From an uncultured Alistipes sp. (GTDB lineage: Bacteria; Bacteroidota; Bacteroidia; Bacteroidales; Rikenellaceae): a stretch of DNA of 64,000 nucleotides. Below, one piece after another: positions 24,505-32,528 of this stretch. The translations under genes were made by a program, and so were the position numbers. The DNA lies in assembly GCA_900770635.1 (NCBI GenBank), contig CAAGLB010000154.1:62001-126000 (forward strand), written 5' to 3'. Position 1 is the first letter of the stretch. The number at the start of each line of letters is the position of its first letter. A model generated the notes under the pieces. The model was not told the DNA's origin. It worked only from the letters and a program-made list of their open reading frames with translations, and did not search any database.

Positions 24505-27500
24505 TTACTCCTTAGCCTTAATAATCTTCTTGTAGTCAACCCATCCCTCAGCCTTCTTGTATGTACGTACAGCCTGCTTAGGAACGTAAATTGCCACAGC
24601 ATCTACAACAATGCCCAACGAGCTGATTGCTGGAGGCGTAGAGGCCAAGCATGTGATACTCTTTAGGCTGGCACAATCGCTAAATACGCCATCCATGATA
24701 GCCTGAGTGTTGCTTGGAATTGTGATGCTCTGAAGATTTGAGCAACCTCTGAATGCTCCCTCGCCAATCTCCACGATGCCCGATGGTAGGTTTATCGTGC
24801 TGAGCGAGCTACAACCATCAAATGCCCATCCACCAATCTCCTTAACGCTCTTTGGCAATGTAAGGTTCTTGATAGCAGTACAGCCTCGGAATGTGCAGCT
24901 CTCGATCTTAGCGATGCTGTTAGGAATAGCTATGTTTTGGAGTCCTGTACAGCCATCAAATGCCGAGCTCTTGATCTCTGAAACGCTATTAGGGATGATT
25001 ATAGTCTGGAGCGATGTACAACCCTCGAATGCCCACTCGCCAATCTTCTTAACGCTATTTGGGATTGAGATGGCCTGCAAACCTGCACAACCCTTAAACG
25101 CCATGTTTCCAATAGATGTTACACTATCAGGGATGGTGACGCCCTGCAACTGGTCGCATCCATCAAATGCGCTGTCGCTTATAGACTTAATACCGTTTGC
25201 CAACACCACATTCTTGACACCTTTAAGTGCATTTTTGCTGATGAGCAAAACATCGCAGCCAATGGTCATTGTTGCAAGGTTGGCACAGCCATCAAATGCT
25301 GTTGCGCCAATCTCCACCAAGCTATTAGGAAGTGTTATGCTTGTCATGCCCACACAATCCTTAAATGCCTGCTCGCCAATCGTGGTTACGCTATTAGGAA
25401 TTGTTATGTTCTGAAGAGCGCTACAACTTGTGAATGCATTATTCTGAATTGTAGTAACCTTCTTTGAGAGGTTTAGCTTCTGCAACGACTCGCAGCCAAA
25501 GAAACTCATGCTCCTAATCTCAGTGACATCCTCAGGTGTTGTGTACTCGCTAAGGCCGTTAGGCGCAAATGCCACGAGAGCACCGTTGACAACAAGACAT
25601 CTACCGTCGGTCGATGCATACTTACCAGCAAATGTGCGTAGATTGCTACAATCGGCAAACACACCATTTGGAATTGTGTCGACCGCATCCATGATGGTTA
25701 TTGTGTTAAGCTTCTTGAGCGTAGCCTTGCTAATTAGCGTTATGTCGCAGCCGATGCTCATCTCCACGAGGTTGTTGCAGCCGTTGAACGCATCGGTGCT
25801 AATCTTATTTACACTGCTTGCAATTGTCAAGCTACGAAGCTTTGCGCAGCCCTCAAATGCCTTCTCGCCAATCTCGGTTACGCCATCCAACAATGTGATG
25901 ACATCAGCTGTTGCGAGTGCCGACTTATCGACAAATTTAAGGTCGCAGCCAAGGGCTATTGTCGATAGGTTGTCGCAGCCACCAAACACATCACTACCAA
26001 CGCTTGTGATGGTGCTTGGCAAGGTGATAGCCTTCAATGCCACGCAGCCAGCAAAAGCGCCGTTATTGATTGTTGACACGCCGTTAGGGATTGTTATGTT
26101 CTGCAAGCTTGCACATCCCTTGAATGCCTCGTTGCCCACCGAGCGCACACTCTGGCTGAGGGCAATGCTGCTAAGATTTGTGCAACCAGCAAAGCTGTTG
26201 TCGCCAATCTCAACCACGCTATCAGGAAGCGCATAGTCGGTCAAGCCGCTTGGCGCAAAGGCCACGAGATGACCATCCATGATTAGGCATCGGCCATCCT
26301 CCGAAGCATACTTGCCACTGAACGACTCGAGCTTTGTGCAACCGTTGAACACCTTATCGCAGATTGTTGCATCATCCAACAAGGTGATGTGTGTTAGGGT
26401 TTTAAGCGTAGCGCTGTCTACGAGTGCAGCGTTGCAGCCGATAGTCATCTTAGTGAGTGTGTTGCAGCCAGCAAATGCTCCCTCGTCAATCTTTGTCACG
26501 CTGCTTGGGATGGCAACATGCTGCAACGATAGTGATGTTGAGAATACGCCGCTACGAATCTCAGTAACGCTGCTTGGAATCTCATACTCGGTGATGCTCA
26601 TAGGTGCAAAGGCAACAAGAACACCATCCATGATTAGGCATCGGCCATCCTCCGAGGCATACTTACCTGCAAACGACATCAGGCTGTTGCACTCACGAAG
26701 TGCCGCGTCGTTGATTACCACGCCATCCAACAGATGGAGGCTCTTGAGGCCTTTGAGTGTATTGCTGTCGAGGAGCGACATGTCGCAACCGATAGTCAAG
26801 TCCTTGAGATTTGCGCAGCCCTCAAATGCTCCCTCGCCAATCTTCTTGATGCTGTTAGGCAGGGTGAGGCTCTGCAGGTTAGCACAGCCGTCAAATGTCT
26901 TAGGCTTAATCTCGGTGATGCCGTCCAACAATATGATGTTTTTGAGGCTCTTAAATGTCGACTTGTTGATGATCGAAAGGTCGCACGCAGCAGCAATGCA
27001 CGATAGGTTGCTACAATTTGTAAATGCGCTCTTGCCAATCTTGACAACGCTCTTAGGAATGGTAATTTTCTCGAGCTTGTCGCAGCCGGTGAAAGCACCA
27101 TCCTCAATCATGGTTATGCCATCGAGGAGCGTGATGCTCTTAAGCACTTTGAGCGTAGCCTTGTCAATCAACGATATGTCGCAGCCCAACGATATGTTGG
27201 TGAGCTTGTCGCAATCGGTGAATGCCGACACGCCAATCTCGCATACGCTATTAGGTATTGTTATGCTTCGTAGGTTAGAGCAGTTGACAAAGGCCTGTGC
27301 TCCGATGTAGTTTACACTCTCCGAGATGGCAACATTCTCGAGGCTTATACAGCCGATGAAAGCACCTGCGCCAATCTCGGTGATGCTGTTAGGGATAATG
27401 ATGTTTTTTAGCTTTGTACAGCCGTTGAAAGCTCTGTCACCAATGATGGTCACGCTCTCGGGAATAGTAATCTCGAGGAGGTTCTCGCAGTTGTGGAATG

Positions 27501-28254
27501 CGCTATAGCCGATGCGTGTGACACTTGCTGGGATGTTGATTTCAGCAAGGCTTGTACAGTCGCTAAATGCGCTCTCGCCAATCTCGGTGATGCTTGCTGG
27601 GATGGCTACAGTCTGAAGGCTTGCGCAGCCTCCAAATACGCCATGACCGATATAGGTGACACCCTCGGCAATAGATACGCTCTTGATGCTGTCGCAGCCA
27701 TAGAATGCTCTATCGCCAATCCACTTAACGCCCTTAGGAATAACGACGTTTTTTAGGCCGTCGCAATCTCTAAATGCGTGAGAGCCAATGGTTGTGACAC
27801 CCTCAGGAATCTTGAGCTCCTTGAGCGCATCGCAGTTGGCAAAGGCGTTACTGCCAATCGTCTGTAGGCCTTTTGGTAGAGCAATGCTCTCGAGGCTGGT
27901 ACACTGATAGAAAGCCTGTGCACCAATATGTGTTACACTCTTTGGCAAGGTTACGGTCTTGAGCGACGAGCAACGATAGAAGGCCTTTTTGCCTACGGAC
28001 ATAACACCCTCGGGAAGGGTTACACTCTGTAGGTTAGTGCTATTCTCGAACGAGAAGTCTACCCAAGCCTTTGTTCCTGTGATGATAAACTTGCCATCTT
28101 TGTACATCTCCATGGCAATTTCGTTGTTCTTGAACGAAAATTGGGCACTCTGACCATCGGTCGTAGTGTACCAAATCTCGTTTGACGGACACTGAGCATT
28201 CGCCGACAGTGTTGCGGCGATGAGCGTCAGCAGAGTTAGTAGATAGCGTTTCAT
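24505..28254 (-). CDS. BspA-like leucine-rich repeat surface/secreted protein
   Basis: 1249 residues starting with a signal peptide (MKRYLLTLLTLIAATLSANAQ). Nearly the whole mature protein is a solenoid of ~23-residue TpLRR/LRR_5 units with the pattern I-P-x-S-V-x-x-I-G-x-x-A-F-x-G-C-x-x-L. Two other unit types interrupt it: seven GCD...TLK...LLDG units (about residues 355, 420, 490, 600, 770, 840 and 1005) and three KYAS(E/T)DGRCL units, each followed by LVAFAP (about 535, 650 and 880). It ends in AIYVPKQAVRTYKKAEGW, a common C-terminal cap. No lipobox, LPXTG or obvious type IX tail is seen, so retention is unclear. Relatives bind fibronectin or other bacteria, but that is family knowledge only. 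The ATG at 28254 starts the signal peptide; 59 bp separate it from the WG gene. Confidence 0.9.
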   Translation of the reverse strand: MKRYLLTLLTLIAATLSANAQCPSNEIWYTTTDGQSAQFSFKNNEIAMEMYKDGKFIITGTKAWVDFSFENSTNLQSVTLPEGVMSVGKKAFYRCSSLKTVTLPKSVTHIGAQAFYQCTSLESIALPKGLQTIGSNAFANCDALKELKIPEGVTTIGSHAFRDCDGLKNVVIPKGVKWIGDRAFYGCDSIKSVSIAEGVTYIGHGVFGGCASLQTVAIPASITEIGESAFSDCTSLAEINIPASVTRIGYSAFHNCENLLEITIPESVTIIGDRAFNGCTKLKNIIIPNSITEIGAGAFIGCISLENVAISESVNYIGAQAFVNCSNLRSITIPNSVCEIGVSAFTDCDKLTNISLGCDISLIDKATLKVLKSITLLDGITMIEDGAFTGCDKLEKITIPKSVVKIGKSAFTNCSNLSCIAAACDLSIINKSTFKSLKNIILLDGITEIKPKTFDGCANLQSLTLPNSIKKIGEGAFEGCANLKDLTIGCDMSLLDSNTLKGLKSLHLLDGVVINDAALRECNSLMSFAGKYASEDGRCLIMDGVLVAFAPMSITEYEIPSSVTEIRSGVFSTSLSLQHVAIPSSVTKIDEGAFAGCNTLTKMTIGCNAALVDSATLKTLTHITLLDDATICDKVFNGCTKLESFSGKYASEDGRCLIMDGHLVAFAPSGLTDYALPDSVVEIGDNSFAGCTNLSSIALSQSVRSVGNEAFKGCASLQNITIPNGVSTINNGAFAGCVALKAITLPSTITSVGSDVFGGCDNLSTIALGCDLKFVDKSALATADVITLLDGVTEIGEKAFEGCAKLRSLTIASSVNKISTDAFNGCNNLVEMSIGCDITLISKATLKKLNTITIMDAVDTIPNGVFADCSNLRTFAGKYASTDGRCLVVNGALVAFAPNGLSEYTTPEDVTEIRSMSFFGCESLQKLNLSKKVTTIQNNAFTSCSALQNITIPNSVTTIGEQAFKDCVGMTSITLPNSLVEIGATAFDGCANLATMTIGCDVLLISKNALKGVKNVVLANGIKSISDSAFDGCDQLQGVTIPDSVTSIGNMAFKGCAGLQAISIPNSVKKIGEWAFEGCTSLQTIIIPNSVSEIKSSAFDGCTGLQNIAIPNSIAKIESCTFRGCTAIKNLTLPKSVKEIGGWAFDGCSSLSTINLPSGIVEIGEGAFRGCSNLQSITIPSNTQAIMDGVFSDCASLKSITCLASTPPAISSLGIVVDAVAIYVPKQAVRTYKKAEGWVDYKKIIKAKE

Positions 28255-28313
28255 AGTGTAGTGTGTTTGTGTAATTATATTCGTGTTTGTGTCAGTGTCG
28301 GCTGTATATAATA

Positions 28314-30722
28314 TCATAGGTTAGGCACACGTATTGGCTGACCTATGTTGAGCGCTGCAACATTAATCTCGGGGTTGAGCCCAGCGATGACCTCCGACGT
28401 AGCTGAGTAGATGCTGGCTATGGTGTCAATGGTTTCGCCCTCCTGGATGATGTGCACCAAGTAGTTCTCTGGGGTGATAGTTGCTGGGTGTATCTCTGGG
28501 CGGCTGGCCTCGTCGTAGACCTTAGCATTTTGGCTGATGTCTATCATCGAGTGCTGGCCGTTGTAGCTCACCATTACTCGCTCTTTGCACTCGCCCGACT
28601 CCTCGTAGTAGAATGGATGAATCATCCAGTTGCCATACGTCTGGTGCTTCTCGTGTGGCATGAGTGGCTTGATAAGCCAGTTGCCATGAAGGTCAACGAG
28701 ACCGCAAGCACGTATAAATCCCCACTCGACGATGAATGGCTGTGGCTCGAAGGGCTCTAACATGCTGAGCACCTCTGGCTCCATCGTCTTGTTTACGATG
28801 CCCGAGCCATTTGCCGAGATGTTGAAGAGCTCACCCTCGCATGAAGCAAATGTGTGGCTTGCCAACGTAGCGCCACTCTTTGGATCGAGTCGCCAGAGTG
28901 TTGGCTGCGTAGTGCCTGTTTCGGCTGATGCGAGCGTCGAGCCGCCCATGTAGAGCGAAGTTGTTGTTTCACGCACAAAGCGCACTGCGCTTGCAGCAGG
29001 AGTAGGCGTCTGCCACTCTATTTTGCAGGCACTCGACAACTTAGCAATTACTCCCTGAGTGCTTGGCTGCGTGAGATAGAAGCCACCGAAGTTCGAAAGG
29101 ATTGGGTAGGCCATCTCCTCCAAAGCGACACATCCCACGATAGCTCCTGTCTGGCTGTTGATCGAGAGTATTACGTGGTGAGGCTTCTCCTTGGTGTTAT
29201 TCTTAGGCCTAAGCGTCAGCTTGGCATTTGTCGATGCATAGATATTTTTCGATGTCGTTGCTACCGATAGATAAGCATCAAAGCCGATGATAATTCGCTC
29301 GTCCTCAGTGGCAAAGGCAAATGTAGGCTTATTGTTTTCGACCGCTGCATTAAGCATCGTTGCGTTAAGCTGCTTTAAAATCTGAGGCAGGCCAATCTTT
29401 GTTGTTGTCTGCTGCTCGCTGTTTGTGACGTAGAACATAAGCTCCTTGTCGTCTTGGGTTTCGATATACGAGATAGTGAATTTGTCTACGTTGATGGTTG
29501 CGTGAGAGCTATGTGTGCGCAGCTCCTCGCCACTACCCTCCTGATACTCCTGCACCGAGTGGGTAAACCAGCCAGGGATGAGCATGCGTAGTCCGCCACC
29601 GATGTCACGCTTAGGCGTTGGGTAGTTGAGCTCGTGAATCTCGATATGGCGTTTTGCCCAGTTTGGGATAGCCTTGTCGCCAAGATAGACATCACGGCCC
29701 TTGGCATAGAGAGCCTCGTCGTAGGCCTCCCAGCCCACGATGTTGTCGTCACCCAAGATATATACCTTGCCATCATTCGAGAGGATAGGTGTCCAGCAAT
29801 CATCAAACTTATGGGTAGGCATCTCCGAGAACATAGGCTCGAGGATAATCTCACCACGCATAGTAGCCACACCCCACAGGTCGTTGCGCTTGAACATGAA
29901 GAGCGAGCGTACATTCTTAATCTCCTGGTTATCACAATTTAGGAGTGTGTTGCCATCCTTGGTCATAATGCCGCAGAAGTCGCCGATGCGAGTCATCATC
30001 AGCTCGTCGTTGATGCTGATAAACTCGTTGTACAAGCAAGGAATGATGAGTGTACCTTTGAGGTCGGCAATACCTGTGTTCTCGCCCATAGTGAGTTGGA
30101 GGGTGTTGTCGGCAGTAAGCACAATATTGTTGTAGCTGCAGCGCATGACGATTTTGCCATCGAGGGTAGCATAACCCTTCTTGGCATCCTTTTCGAGAAG
30201 ATAGCCGATGCCGCTGATTGACTCAATCTTGTCGTACTCACACGACAGAAGATGCTTGCCCAATGTTGTGGCATAGCCCATCTTGCCATTTTGCTCGATT
30301 ATAAGGCCGCCATTAACATCGGGAGTGATACCATCGTAAGTACCATCCAACACCACTGTGTTAGTGGCGGTTATAAGGCCGTACTTATCATTAAGCTTCA
30401 CTATATACAAGCGGTCGTTGCTATCACCATGACACAGGTCAATAGGGCTAATCTCGTCGAATATTGTCTTGACCGTGAGCTTACCCAAAGAGTCGATGAT
30501 ACCCTTTTTGCCTCGCTTAACAACGATGTTGTAGCCATCGATAAACTCGCCCAACGAGTCGTAAGTAGCCTTCACAACAATCTTGCCCTGAGCATCCTTA
30601 TATCCCCAGTAGGCATTATTCTGATAAGGGATAAGCTCCTGAGCATGAGCCGTATAGGCGCAAAGTCCCGCAATGAAAAACACCGCAAAAGCAGCAACTT
30701 TTTTATAGATCTGTGTCATCAT
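28314..30722 (-). CDS. Exported WG-repeat protein with C-terminal LysM domain
   Basis: 802 residues with a signal peptide (KKVAAFAVFFIAGLCAYTAHAQ). The first ~300 residues are WG/KWG-type repeats (YWGYKDAQGKIVVKATYDSL, KYGLITATNTVV, KMGYATTLGKHLL, LWGVATMRGEIIL). The centre (about 330-740) is an uncharacterised region with beta-propeller-like strands (HVILSINSQTGAIVGC, PTLWRLDPKSGATLASHTFA). The last ~50 residues are a LysM module (YLVHIIQEGETIDTIASIYSATSEVIAGLNPEI...), which normally binds peptidoglycan or chitin-type glycan. Two adjacent ATGs (30722, 30719) are possible starts. Probably cotranscribed with the LRR gene. Function unknown. Confidence 0.85.
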   Translation of the reverse strand: MMTQIYKKVAAFAVFFIAGLCAYTAHAQELIPYQNNAYWGYKDAQGKIVVKATYDSLGEFIDGYNIVVKRGKKGIIDSLGKLTVKTIFDEISPIDLCHGDSNDRLYIVKLNDKYGLITATNTVVLDGTYDGITPDVNGGLIIEQNGKMGYATTLGKHLLSCEYDKIESISGIGYLLEKDAKKGYATLDGKIVMRCSYNNIVLTADNTLQLTMGENTGIADLKGTLIIPCLYNEFISINDELMMTRIGDFCGIMTKDGNTLLNCDNQEIKNVRSLFMFKRNDLWGVATMRGEIILEPMFSEMPTHKFDDCWTPILSNDGKVYILGDDNIVGWEAYDEALYAKGRDVYLGDKAIPNWAKRHIEIHELNYPTPKRDIGGGLRMLIPGWFTHSVQEYQEGSGEELRTHSSHATINVDKFTISYIETQDDKELMFYVTNSEQQTTTKIGLPQILKQLNATMLNAAVENNKPTFAFATEDERIIIGFDAYLSVATTSKNIYASTNAKLTLRPKNNTKEKPHHVILSINSQTGAIVGCVALEEMAYPILSNFGGFYLTQPSTQGVIAKLSSACKIEWQTPTPAASAVRFVRETTTSLYMGGSTLASAETGTTQPTLWRLDPKSGATLASHTFASCEGELFNISANGSGIVNKTMEPEVLSMLEPFEPQPFIVEWGFIRACGLVDLHGNWLIKPLMPHEKHQTYGNWMIHPFYYEESGECKERVMVSYNGQHSMIDISQNAKVYDEASRPEIHPATITPENYLVHIIQEGETIDTIASIYSATSEVIAGLNPEINVAALNIGQPIRVPNL

Positions 30723-30730
30723 ATGTTTGT

Positions 30731-30748
30731 GTTAGATTATAATCTAAC
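30731..30748. promoter_or_regulatory. 18-bp perfect palindrome at the start of the WG/LRR transcript
   Basis: GTTAGATTATAATCTAAC is perfectly self-complementary, lies directly downstream of the -7 element and spans the predicted transcription start. It is therefore placed like an operator (or a 5'-terminal RNA hairpin), 8 nt before the first possible ATG. Confidence 0.55.
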
Positions 30749-30750
30749 TA

Positions 30751-30783
30751 CAAAGATAACAAAAAAATATGTTTATCGTCCAA
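30751..30783 (-). promoter_or_regulatory. Promoter of the WG-repeat/LRR operon
   Basis: Minus-strand TTGG (30783-30780), 21-nt spacer, TATCTTTG (30758-30751). Predicted start near 30744 gives a leader of only about 22-25 nt. Confidence 0.65.
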
Positions 30784-30876
30784 TTTTCACATAAAATTGA
30801 CAAATATTAAAATGAAGATAGGGCAGCGAGGCCTATGTGGCAAGCTACCCTATCATAAAGCGATACGTTAATTAGC

Positions 30877-31947
30877 CTATCTAATCGTCACATTATATGT
30901 CGGTTGCTGCTGCGTTTTATCAAGCAAGTGCGACTGATATTTAACCTTCGAAAAATCTATCTGACTAAGGTCGATAACCCTTATCGAGTTGTTGTAAGCT
31001 GTCTTGTAGTAGACCTTGCGAGCAGTAAGGTCGATGGCCGATGTCCACTGAGTGGCACTCGGAAGAGTCTGCTCGTCGGGATTCTCTACGGCTATGGGCA
31101 CATCGAAGTTATTGAGTATGTGAAATGCCTGTAACACAGTGTCGTAGCCATCCTTGCGCTGGGGCGCTGTGTTGCGAAAAAAGGCGGCTCTCACAAAGCG
31201 TGATGGAGGCGTGAAGTCGCCTGGTAGACCGAGCATCGCTGAGCTACCACCAATGGGCTGCAACAGCTGCTTGCCGAGGGTGTAGTTAGTGGCGCTGCCT
31301 GGGCGTAGGTTGACATAGTTTTCGAGGTTGGCGAGATGCCATTCGAAGCCTGGGGCATTGGTCAACACACCCACCGTATTGTCGTAAAACGACACCTTGC
31401 CACCCACAATTTCCATCACCACCTGCTTGCCGTCAGGTTCGCCAATACGCCAATGCACAACAGCGCCATCTTCGAGGCCAACAATGTTTACACCATCTAT
31501 ATTTTGCTTTAACTCATCAATGCTACTAAACTGAGTAAGAATCCATTGAACTACTTGTAGATCGGCGAGCGTAGAGCTGTTGTCGGTGCTTGTGTATGGG
31601 GTATAGCTGCCATAGCGAGGGAAGAAAAATAGACCAGCCGACAGTCCCGCCTCATTGATGCCCTCGGCGATAAACTCCTTCTCTACAACGGCGAGTCCTA
31701 CGACGCCATAGCGAGCCGAAAATTTCAGGCCGTTAAGCCCCGTAGGAGTGTACGATTGTAGCTCCTCGCCACGTGGGATAACCACATACTCGCTCTTTAG
31801 CTCGCCCTTGGCCCACTCTATTGTTCGTGCCTGAATGTAGCTGCCATCGGCTGCCGTTAGCGATATGCCTGTGCAGGCCACAGATTGTCCGATGCCACCT
31901 GTCACAAACGCAGCACCCATAAATAGTGTTTTGATAATATTGTTCAT
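30877..31947 (-). CDS. Choloylglycine-hydrolase-family amidase (bile salt hydrolase / penicillin acylase type)
   Basis: 356 residues; signal sequence followed by nucleophile Cys25 (SVAC/TGISL), which becomes the N-terminal catalytic residue after processing, as in this Ntn-hydrolase family. Other family residues: Arg41 in QARTIEW, the Asn of VGVLTNAPGFEWHLANL, and the Arg of PPSRFVRAAFF. At the position normally Asp (three after Arg41) there is Glu44. The export signal and the RTIEW form fit Gram-negative-type members, which include both bile salt hydrolases and penicillin V acylases; substrate cannot be decided from sequence. Periplasmic or outer-surface action is inferred. Single-gene unit. 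Confidence 0.88.
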   Translation of the reverse strand: MNNIIKTLFMGAAFVTGGIGQSVACTGISLTAADGSYIQARTIEWAKGELKSEYVVIPRGEELQSYTPTGLNGLKFSARYGVVGLAVVEKEFIAEGINEAGLSAGLFFFPRYGSYTPYTSTDNSSTLADLQVVQWILTQFSSIDELKQNIDGVNIVGLEDGAVVHWRIGEPDGKQVVMEIVGGKVSFYDNTVGVLTNAPGFEWHLANLENYVNLRPGSATNYTLGKQLLQPIGGSSAMLGLPGDFTPPSRFVRAAFFRNTAPQRKDGYDTVLQAFHILNNFDVPIAVENPDEQTLPSATQWTSAIDLTARKVYYKTAYNNSIRVIDLSQIDFSKVKYQSHLLDKTQQQPTYNVTIR

Positions 31948-32021
31948 AGTGTCATGTTGTTAGTTCACCGCACCAACAGCATAAACTATTCCACAACTGC
32001 ACCAACAACAACTTTGGCAAA

Positions 32022-32057
32022 CAAAAAAAAGAGGTGTCAACTGATTGTTAACACCCC
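32022..32057 (-). terminator. Terminator after the small acidic-tailed protein gene
   Basis: Arms GGTGTCAA (32033-32040) and TTAACACC (32048-32055) pair with one wobble; the minus-strand transcript then reads TCTTTTTTTTG. A clear intrinsic terminator. Confidence 0.8.
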
Positions 32058-32077
32058 TAACCTGTGTCGGCCGAGCA

Positions 32078-32386
32078 CTAAAAGTCGTCGTCTGATGGCT
32101 CCTCAGCATCAGCAAGCTCATCAGCACCCTGCAAATCGTCGTTATCGTAGTAGCCGTCGTTGTCGTCGTCCTGACCATCATCAACCTTAACATCTATCTT
32201 AAGAAGGTAGTATGTATCCTCGGTCTCGTAGGGCACAACGTAGAAAAATGTTCCATCTGGCTTATCGATGCGCTGCATAACCTCGTTGAAGCCAAGTGGA
32301 TATAGTACCTTAACCTCAGCCAACTGCTCGGGGGTGAGGTTGTGGATGCTTGTTACAAGTCGTCTCTTCTTATTCTCAGTAGCCAT
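32078..32386 (-). CDS. Small conserved Bacteroidota protein with acidic tail
   Basis: 102 residues; not assigned to a function. The N-terminal part (MATENKKRRLVTSIHNLTPEQLAEVKVLYPLGF) is basic and helical, the middle (QRIDKPDGTFFYVVPYETEDTYYLLKIDVKV) is beta-like, and the last ~35 residues are almost entirely Asp/Glu with no signal peptide, so it is probably cytoplasmic. The ATG at 32386 is preferred over an upstream start at 32446 because the extension is Cys-rich junk overlapping the predicted promoter. It is divergent from ligA. Similar short proteins are widespread in the order as hypothetical proteins. Confidence 0.75.
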   Translation of the reverse strand: MATENKKRRLVTSIHNLTPEQLAEVKVLYPLGFNEVMQRIDKPDGTFFYVVPYETEDTYYLLKIDVKVDDGQDDDNDGYYDNDDLQGADELADAEEPSDDDF

Positions 32387-32405
32387 ATTGTCGAAAAATT
32401 TTCCG

Positions 32406-32435
32406 CAAAAGTAATTACATTTTGATAATGTACAA
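32406..32435 (-). promoter_or_regulatory. Promoter of the small acidic-tailed protein gene
   Basis: Minus-strand TACTTTTG (32413-32406) with TTGT about 18 nt upstream; leader about 12 nt. Confidence 0.5.
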
Positions 32436-32472
32436 GCGTTACGCAATATTTTTTTTAATTTTTCGATTTTTA

Positions 32473-32503
32473 TTCGTTAATTCAAACAATTTGCTTAACT
32501 TTA
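32473..32503 (+). promoter_or_regulatory. Possible ligA promoter
   Basis: TTCG (32473-32476), 19-nt spacer, TAACTTTA (32496-32503); one mismatch to each box. About 26 nt before the ligA ATG. Confidence 0.4.
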
Positions 32504-32528
32504 CAACATATTATCTATAATAGTAACG

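Noticed and set aside
25508..27310. Long plus-strand open frames (242 and 343 codons) opposite the LRR gene
   Set aside because: They mirror the periodic codons of the repeat array, have no start context or promoter, and encode low-complexity sequence.
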